A stretch of DNA of 64,000 nucleotides from Sabellastarte sp. h YS-2021 (taxonomy: Eukaryota; Annelida; Polychaeta; Sabellida; Sabellidae): positions 26,602,614-26,666,613 of the forward strand of contig OZ024930.1 of the NCBI GenBank assembly GCA_964017235.1, written 5' to 3'. The notes beneath the pieces were generated by a model. The model saw only the letters and a list, made by a program, of their open reading frames with translations, made no database searches and was not told where the DNA came from. Position 1 is the first letter of the stretch; every line of letters starts with the position of its first letter. The translations under genes and the position numbers were made by a program. Positions 56,891 to 64,000 of this stretch are shown in pieces.

Positions 56891-58159
56891 TGCTTGAAAA
56901 CCCATGCCATAAATTTTCTGAAGTTTAAGATTCAAATTATTGTTTGGTTCAGCATTTCTACAAGATACCTGGTCTCCTAGTTTTTGTAAAAAAAGAATTA
57001 AACATAGCACATTTAATGTCACCATTGAAAGATTCATTACAATACAAAAATGAAAAAAAAATCTCAAGCTATTCAGAAAGTTCATGCATTTATGAAATGA
57101 AGACAAAATTGAACAAACAACTAATTACATCTACTGATATGTGTCTCAAATGTTAGTCAGATGCTTTGTTGTTGTTTTTAATTAAATTTCAAATTGTGAC
57201 ACATTATTCATTATGATGCAGTAGACTATACGTCAAATTAAATAATAATTAGAACATTTTTTTGAAGTCTTCAATTTGAAGACATAGGTTTTTCATGCTT
57301 ATGACCCAAACTTTCAAATAATTTCCCACATAAATGTCACTCTAACAATTCATAAATTCTAACAATTCATAAATCTTAATAGTGCAACACCTGAACTAAA
57401 GCTATGTTTTATCTTTTACCCATATATTTGACAGTGCAAGTGACAATCAAATGTCTCTATGCAAAAAAACAAAAAAAAACATTTTCGAGAAAGAGTGTGA
57501 ACAGAATTGGCTAGGAAAAAAGGATTAAAATTTGAACATAACTCCATAAAATTATCTGGTTTATCACAATCCTTCATAATGTTTGATATCTGATATTGGA
57601 TGACAATATGATTTTTACACAACATAAAGTGACAAGTTGTTTGAGAAGTTAAACTTGATCCTGTGAAGAACAAAACACGATAATCATGTTGGCAATAATC
57701 AGAGTCGATCAGAGAACACATGTGAAAAAGGTAAATTTCTCAACCTCAGTCATTTGAAGTCTTTCAAGAGTTTTAGGCATATGAAATTTACTTCCAAATA
57801 AAAAACATGGATAACTTACATGATGCTTATATAATAACCATCGTTGTTAGTGTTTGAGGAATCATTCAGACAAATTAATCCTTTGCGAGGAAATTGTTTA
57901 ACCCATTTTTAGGCACTTCTTTTGCACACGATTGCTTTTTGATATAAAATTAATTACTGTCAAATATTATTTCAAATTTACCAAGAAAGCTGATCTTGTT
58001 AGCTTATTACTTCAACATATATTTTTCTAGTGCCAATAGATTCAGCTTGTCAATGAGCTTCAGTATCGTTGTAACTTGATGACAAAGCAATATTTCAATA
58101 CCAATCACCCAACCAAACCAAACAAATGTTTTATACTAAATAACATTTTAATCACTCCA
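56891..58159. other. Intron upstream of exon A, nothing recognised
   Basis: AT-rich sequence with no supported exon. The 101-codon minus-strand frame near 57416-57721 has no motif and no splice context. Confidence 0.5.
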
Positions 58160-58420
58160 AAGTTGGATCGAGGACCTTTGTGGCAGAGTGGTAGATGGAT
58201 CTGACATTTAATCACTTGGGTCTCAACTATGAGGTTGTAGATTTGAACCCAGCTCATAACAACATGTGGGATAGACTGAGGCACTGAAGGCCAGCCTTGA
58301 TATGGCCTTTCTTATGGTTGAAAGTGACATAAAAACTGTTTCAGGAAGTAAATGTGGGAGGGACACAAGGCCCACCAGTAAGAGCCACAGCTGTCAGAGA
58401 GACAGAGACCCAGCCTAACT
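58160..58420 (+). repeat. tRNA-derived SINE-like element
   Basis: It contains a box A-like TGGCAGAGTGGTAG near 58182 and a box B-like GATTTGAACCC near 58230, spaced as in a class II tRNA. A tRNA-unrelated body with GGGAGGGACACAAGGCCCACC follows. The anticodon arm is not convincing, so this is a SINE, not a tRNA gene. Confidence 0.6.
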
Positions 58421-58862
58421 TCTTTTGTACAGATATCAAATAGAATTTTCAATGTACAGATCTCACACTGCCTTCCCTTCTTACACTGATATATGTGATT
58501 GATAGTTTCTGAAAAGAATCAAGCTTCAGAAAGTTGCTGACTTTTGTGTGAGAAATCTTTTGTTTGGATCACTTTTTCAACTGAGAGGATTTAATTTGAT
58601 TTATTTCAGCTTGATGTCATTTCAACACTGTATGTCATATAATAATGGATCATAAAGTGGGGTGGAGACAATAGTACATACAGGCTCCTCAAGATTCTGA
58701 GACTGTGAACTACATGACATCAGCAGAAACTTCCAACTTTTCCACTACTTACTCAACCCATAAACTGGAAAGAAAAGTTATGAAAGTTTTTTTGAAAACT
58801 GACCCAAGAAAAACTTAAATATTCAATTACTTTAAAGTTCTTTCCTTTATGATTTTTCTGAC

Positions 58863-58964
58863 TTTGAAACGTTTATTTGTAAAACTATGAATAAACAGTC
58901 ACATCTAAATATAAAATGGTGAAAGTGACTGTTTATCCATAGTTTTACAAGTAACAGTTTCAAA
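58863..58964. repeat. Long inverted repeat (hairpin)
   Basis: Arms of 40 bp (58863-58902 and 58925-58964) pair with few mismatches around a 22-bp AT-rich loop; for example GTGACTGTTTAT pairs with ATAAACAGTCAC. It is probably a small fold-back element. Confidence 0.75.
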
Positions 58965-58994
58965 CTCTCAATAAGGTATACAGAAACAATCCAC

Positions 58995-59110
58995 AGGTTC
59001 AGTTTCACATGTTGTTATCATGGGATGAGCTGGATTTGTACCCACGACCAAAACGTTGTTTGGCCAATGATCATTTTCCAAAACCTGATCACCAACAGCC
59101 CACTGAGGCC
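58995..59110 (-). repeat. tRNA-derived SINE-like unit
   Basis: On the minus strand it has GTGGGCTGTTGGTGATCAGG (box A region) and GGTCGTGGGTACAAATCC (box B region), the same layout as 31500-31625. It is a diverged remnant. Confidence 0.45.
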
Positions 59111-60783
59111 ACCTGTCTATGGTTCTGTAACATCAGATGAGAAATCTGTACACCTCATTTTCAAGCAAACAATTTTTTTCTTACCTGATGTCTTTTTAAG
59201 GTACACAAAGGCAAAACCAAAACATGATTTCTAATCTGATAAACATACTCTTATTTAGCCACAGGTGCATGTGTATGTTTGTATAAAATCTTAGACAGGC
59301 AAAGTGTACTGGATGCTCTTTCAAGAAGAAAAGCTTTTCTACTTTTTTCCACTGAATCCTTAAGTTTCAACTTAAATGTAAGTTGATCAGAGTTCAACAA
59401 AATTACCTGTGAAGGCTGTGATAAGCAGTTTTTTTCAGAATTTCATAAAATATAAATTTTCTTATGGAGATAAATATACATGTAACTTTTTAAAACCCAA
59501 AATGAAAGACTATTTTTATGCATGTATTAAAAGTTTAAGCCGTTGTAAGTATTAAATTAAAAGTAAAGCCCAGAGTGAAAATAGTGTTGCATTGTCTGTA
59601 CTTTTTTCAGTAAATGGCCACAGCTGAGCAAGTATACAAAATGTCACCACCATAGGGAAAAAATAAACAGGAACCAAAAACCAACACAAGAGATTATCTG
59701 CCCAAGTATTTATACACTGGATTACTGGCAGGCAAAAAGGAAGTGTTCCTGTTTTTCTGTTTACAGTATACCATTTATACCCAGAATCTCAAATATCTAT
59801 CGGATTTTGTTCCAGTTACGAGTGTTGTAACCAATTTCCACTTTTCCACTGTGACATATACAGTAACAATACACCATTTCCTATTGACCAGACCTCAAAC
59901 TGGTTCCACTTCTAAGTGTTTTCTACTCACATTGCTCCTACTGATCTAAATACTGGCAAGTAGTCTTTAATACTTCTCACTTGAAGCAAACAGTGACGTT
60001 TTTGAAAAAAAGATTTACTGTATACACAAAATGCCTCGTACACAAGAACTACTCCGACTTCACACAGACACAAGACTATCTTAACAAGCAAAACAAAATT
60101 GTGAATTAAATTCAAAGTCGGACCACAAATAAGAAAGTTTTGGTCATTTTAACCGGAAATCAATGGTTTATACTCATAATACCCGCTGGTCTGGTCATAA
60201 AATACATTAAAAGCTTAAAGCTGTAAATAGCTTATCTGCTTGAAAAACACACTATAAGGTTTTACACAAGTTATTTTATTTATGGAAATGCACAGTATTC
60301 TAACACTTTAATAAGTATCTTGTTACCTAATTTGTTCTCAGTTTGTCATAGATGCCACTCATTTTGAGTACCTGTTTACCCTATCAAAGGCCTCCTTTAA
60401 ATTCTGACCCGTTTTCCAAATCAGGCTTTGTCTCTCAGATGTGGCACATTTTAAATAGCTTTTGGTACTAATTTTAGCTATAATAATCACAGATGAAGAG
60501 TTTAAGCACATGCACCCAATACTCAAGGATCCAACAATATTGACTAATCGTGTCACCCTTGGGCTTTCGCTTCTTAGTATTTGCCATTCATATTAACCTT
60601 TTTCTTGTACAATGTTAGTTTTGAGAAGGCTGTTCCAATATTTGCCCTCTAGTCTACATAAACCACTAAGACATCACTTCAATTCAACTGCTCTAGGACT
60701 TACGTAGTCATCTTCAGCATTATCCCCAGGGATAGAAAATCTTATTTCAGTCAAACAGATCTTCTTGTATCCTCTTTTTAAGT
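59111..60783. other. Intron upstream of exon A, nothing recognised
   Basis: No supported exon or bounded repeat. A donor-like ACGTAAGT occurs on the minus strand near 60700 but is not attached to an LRR coding stretch. Confidence 0.45.
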
Positions 60784-60866
60784 ACAGTAGAACCTCGATT
60801 ATCTAAACTCAATGGGGGGGGGGGGGGGGGGGGCGTACAATCAGGTCAGATAATCCGAGGGGTTCA
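60784..60866. mobile_element. Short pogo-like MITE with a G20 tract
   Basis: CAGTAGAACCTCGATTATCT on the left pairs with AGATAATCCGAGGGGTTC on the right. The interior contains a G20 homopolymer (60814-60833). A related CTAAACTCAATGGGG phrase and GTCAGATAAG recur at 61394-61457, so part of this sequence is duplicated about 600 bp away. Confidence 0.55.
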
Positions 60867-62207
60867 GATAGATGAAGGAACCCCAAATTTACCATGTATG
60901 AGTTACCAAGTGGGCGGTAACAGAAGAAACATCTTTTTTATGCACTAAATAAGTAAATATATAAATGAATGGTCACGGATGAAATAGTTTAATAAATTAA
61001 TATATTTGTGTAATATAATTACGGACCTTCCAAGTGTGACTTATTACTTCATTTCTATGGATATTATCATTTTAATTTAAAACATTACATGGACTTGAGC
61101 TGGGTGTGTTTGGTTGGTACATGCTTTGTTGACGTTTCATTTTGGATAAACGTAGTCATGCATTTTGTCAATTGAAAAACTCCAGATTATTAATTATAAA
61201 CCCGAATCAAAACACTTTCAGTGATTGGCACATTATCAAAGAAGTTGTGTAGCGAGGTCCAGTAAATGAATTAATCCCTCCCCTATTGAAACAATGGTGA
61301 TTAAGATCCAAGATGCTTTTTGTGGACGGTATGTTTTATAAACCACTAGAATAAACGGTTTCTCAGAATGTGTAAAATCCTGTATTATTGTTAACTAAAC
61401 TCAATGGGGTGGAGGGGGGTGGGGTGGGGGGACATACAATGAATCAGGTCAGATAAGCAACAGGGTTCAGATCCAGTTGAAATAAACTGAATGGACTTTT
61501 TACCCCATTAAAATTAACATTATCTAGATATCCTGTTGAAGCAGAGATAATTTCATGGTCCCTGGTAATCAGACTTGAAAGGATTCAGCTCTATTTTCAT
61601 TTTCTTCCCTTCAGATAAATATGACTGTAACAAAGAATTATTTTTCATGAAATCTTAATGATGAATAATTTATTATTATGATATGTCTGCCATTCTAGAA
61701 GTTTATAAATATGAAGGTTTAACAATACAAAACATACAGGAGAAAAACTAGTACCAGCAATGGTTCTGAGTTGAAGTGAGTTCTAACTGTGCTGAATGAT
61801 CATGGTTGGGAGAAGCACCCAAACCAGATTTGTAAATCTCAGTTCTCGAGAATGACCTGAAAAGACTGCAACACCAACAATGTGATGAAGAATTCGTGAT
61901 CAGTGGGAGGGAGTCAGTAGGACAAAATTTTCTCACAACAGAGAATACTATTCAGTCTTTGAAGTTAGGGTATAGTATCATCAAAATGCTATAATACCCT
62001 AAATAAAAGCCCAAAACCCACCCACAAAAGAGTACATTTGAAAATAATATTAATAATAATTTTTTTTTGTCGAATCTTCCGAAGTTTTAATTTTTGTCCT
62101 CCAATGCTCTTATAATTGGCACAAAAATTAATAAAATAGAGTTGTGTAAGTTTATACAGTTAGAGTTGAGTAGGAGTGTTATCTAAGATCATCAGATCAT
62201 CTTAAAA
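60867..62207. other. Intron upstream of exon A with a duplicated MITE interior
   Basis: Apart from the duplicated G-rich MITE piece near 61394-61470, I see no exon or bounded element. Confidence 0.45.
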
Positions 62208-62460
62208 CCCCAGTTACGCAACCAAGGATGGTCCGCAGGATCGCACCAAGTTTCCTAATATGGAAAATGTTGAGTGATTTCAGCCGTATCATCCCTATGT
62301 CCTTGTGAGATCCATAGTGGCATACTACGATCTGTAGTGACATGCCAAGGATCAGATAAGATCCCTAGGATGTTACGGAAAAATTAAAACTGTTGGATTT
62401 TTCTGTAAAGTCCGTATGCACCTTAGTATCCGTAGCTCTTCTGTATCTCATCCAGTTTCG
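62208..62460 (-). mobile_element. Family G element, copy 2 (inverted, truncated)
   Basis: It begins CCCAGTTACGCAACCAAGGA and is the reverse complement of the right part of 43302-43542, continuing past the hAT insertion point to the CTACGGAT region. It is cut off near 62460, so about the left half of the family is missing. It serves as the uninterrupted reference for hAT MITE 5. Confidence 0.68.
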
Positions 62461-63820
62461 GGCTATTTTGGTAGATAATATTACCCTACGATATTGGCTG
62501 ATATTGAAATATTTTTACATTCAATATCAATATCCACACAGTCAAATGATTAACCCCTAGGAAAGACTATATGTTAAAGTTTGATAATGATATAGAAATT
62601 TCAGTATACAGTACTTAAATAGCATTGGTACAAGGGGCAAAAATGTGTAGCCATGTTGGCATATATTGGAACAAATACAATAGTTGTGTTCCTTACTTCT
62701 GCTCTGTTTCTGTAACTAGGAGTAGGAACACATCTCAGGCCTAGAGGCAGGGGAAAACTGCCGTGTTTTGACACAGGTTTTCTGATGTGGTGCGAAGCAA
62801 TTATGTAGTCATGTCAGAGATTTACACGGGTCGTAAATCACCTTGCAGGAGCCAAGGGTGTGAAAGCCGCTTTCAAATGAAATATTCCAAAATACCATGT
62901 GGATAAAATGCCAACTATTACAAATATAAATTACCTGTATTCTGTATAGGTAAATAAATACTGAACTATCTTCAATCAAGAGTGAAAGCCTGTGGAACAA
63001 TAGCTTAGTCTTCCAGAAGTTTATATATATTTTTTCAAATTATCAGTTTTTACAGCATTCAGGGGCCCGCGTTCTACTACTTGTTTATGTATTATACAGT
63101 ACACAAAGCCAACTCTAAAAAAAACCCTTAATATGTCACGTCACAAAACTCACAAAAAATACCAGGTAATAAGTTTAATTGTTCTTGTTTTATCAATTTA
63201 TTTTTTGAGTGTGTGTGTGTATGTAACATTATCAGGAAGACTTTCATGTTTACCTTCAAGTACTTCACCATAACATATTTACTTGGAGGGGCTTTCAGAG
63301 AGTATGAGAGGCACAGTTTTGGTGCATTACTCTCCTGTAATTAATAGCCTAATATTTGGCATGGACAAGTTTCTTACATAAAAATGTTCCCATTTATATA
63401 TTGTTGCGAAACCAAACAAAAAAATTTGTATATTATAGGTTTAGGTATAAAACACATTGATGTTAAAACCTACAGTTTTATTAATCAAAGCACATCAAAT
63501 TTTCTGAAGTAGACTCTATATATAATCCACTGTGTTGAAAAAAAAACCCCTTGTTTGTGTGAATTGTGGCAAATACCTAATTTCTTTTTACAAATGTGAT
63601 TTTTATGACAATTTCTGGTAATGTTTTTACAAACAAGGACTCCAGTAAACGTTAAAGAATGGTGTTACAAGTATCCTAGAATACAATCTAAAATATTGGG
63701 TAAAGAGTACCCTGCTGAGGGTGTGATCTGATTATTTTTGGAAGATATTCACAAAATGAATGAATCTCTCGACATATTTCACATGAAAATGGGCCATTTT
63801 GTAAGTTTGATCACTAATGC
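62461..63820. other. Intron upstream of exon A, nothing recognised
   Basis: AT-rich sequence, no supported exon. A short (GT)n stretch lies near 63210. Confidence 0.45.
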
Positions 63821-64000
63821 CCCTTTCACACTACAGGCGGTCATCCTGCGGTTAGAAGTTTTTCTCGTCAGCGCCCTTATGTACATGGACCTCCTTTGGT
63901 TACCGTAGTCAGAATTTCATATGCACATGCGCAAAAAGTTTACGTATGCCCACGGTACCGAAATCAGAGGCGGAAATTTTAAACAGTCTAAAACTTCCAT
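63821..64000. repeat. Possible start of a MITE, cut by the window end
   Basis: The segment begins AATGCCCCTTTCACACTACAGG, a style seen at MITE ends (compare GTTCACACTAC at 8072). Near the window end it shares TCAGAGGCGGAAATTTTAAAC with 12711-12731. The boundary lies outside the window. Confidence 0.35.

Noticed and set aside
58160-58250. Functional tRNA gene
   Set aside because: Box A and B are recognisable but no convincing anticodon stem or acceptor stem pairs; it fits a SINE head better.
60540-60780. Possible coding exon with an ACGTAAGT donor near 60700 (minus strand)
   Set aside because: The adjoining frame gives no LRR pattern and runs into a pogo-like MITE within about 80 bp.

Overview
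The window is animal (metazoan) nuclear DNA: AT-rich, intron-rich and dense with non-autonomous transposable elements. The only host gene I can support is on the minus strand. Five exons with canonical splice sites encode leucine-rich repeats (LRRs), and the order of their motifs is that of LRIG proteins (leucine-rich repeats and immunoglobulin-like domains). No start codon, signal peptide, Ig domain or membrane segment is present, so this is an internal slice of an LRIG gene with introns of about 7 to 16 kb. The repeats suggest a lophotrochozoan, most likely a bivalve mollusc. They include roughly 155-bp arrays inside hairpin-bounded elements resembling the pearl/Helitron-like families of bivalves, tRNA-derived SINE-like units, and many hAT MITEs. 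The lineage is an inference.

Layout. 1-2840: end of a large repeat (family T). 3118-9540: LRIG exon E (5278-5349) between two inverted TTAA-flanked elements, plus MITEs. 12349-12420: exon D. 17.2-21.3 kb: a hAT-like element, then a pearl-like element holding a satellite with a 477-bp higher-order repeat. 22.45-25.69 kb: a second, full-length copy of T, followed by a 5S rRNA-derived fragment. 26538-26681: exon C. 27-38.8 kb: hAT MITEs, a pogo-like MITE, SINEs and families R, Q and X, several nested. 38945-39088: exon B. 39.2-48.5 kb: families P, G, Q and S with nested hAT MITEs. 48489-54700: a 6.2-kb DIRS-type tyrosine-recombinase retrotransposon in the same orientation as LRIG. 55009-55146: exon A. 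55.2-64 kb: more MITEs, a third Q copy and SINEs.

The DIRS element is the only complete coding system. It carries Gag, RT-RNase H with a methyltransferase-like region, and a tyrosine recombinase, all on the minus strand. Its inverted terminal repeats are identical over 173 bp. An internal complementary region beside the 3' repeat is the joined reverse complement of both outer ends. Gag appears to be frameshifted near its C-terminus, but the enzyme frames are open, so insertion looks recent. It lies in an older hAT-like repeat inside the LRIG intron. The other elements encode nothing recognisable and would depend on enzymes supplied from elsewhere. Long stretches between the listed features are intron sequence in which I see no gene.
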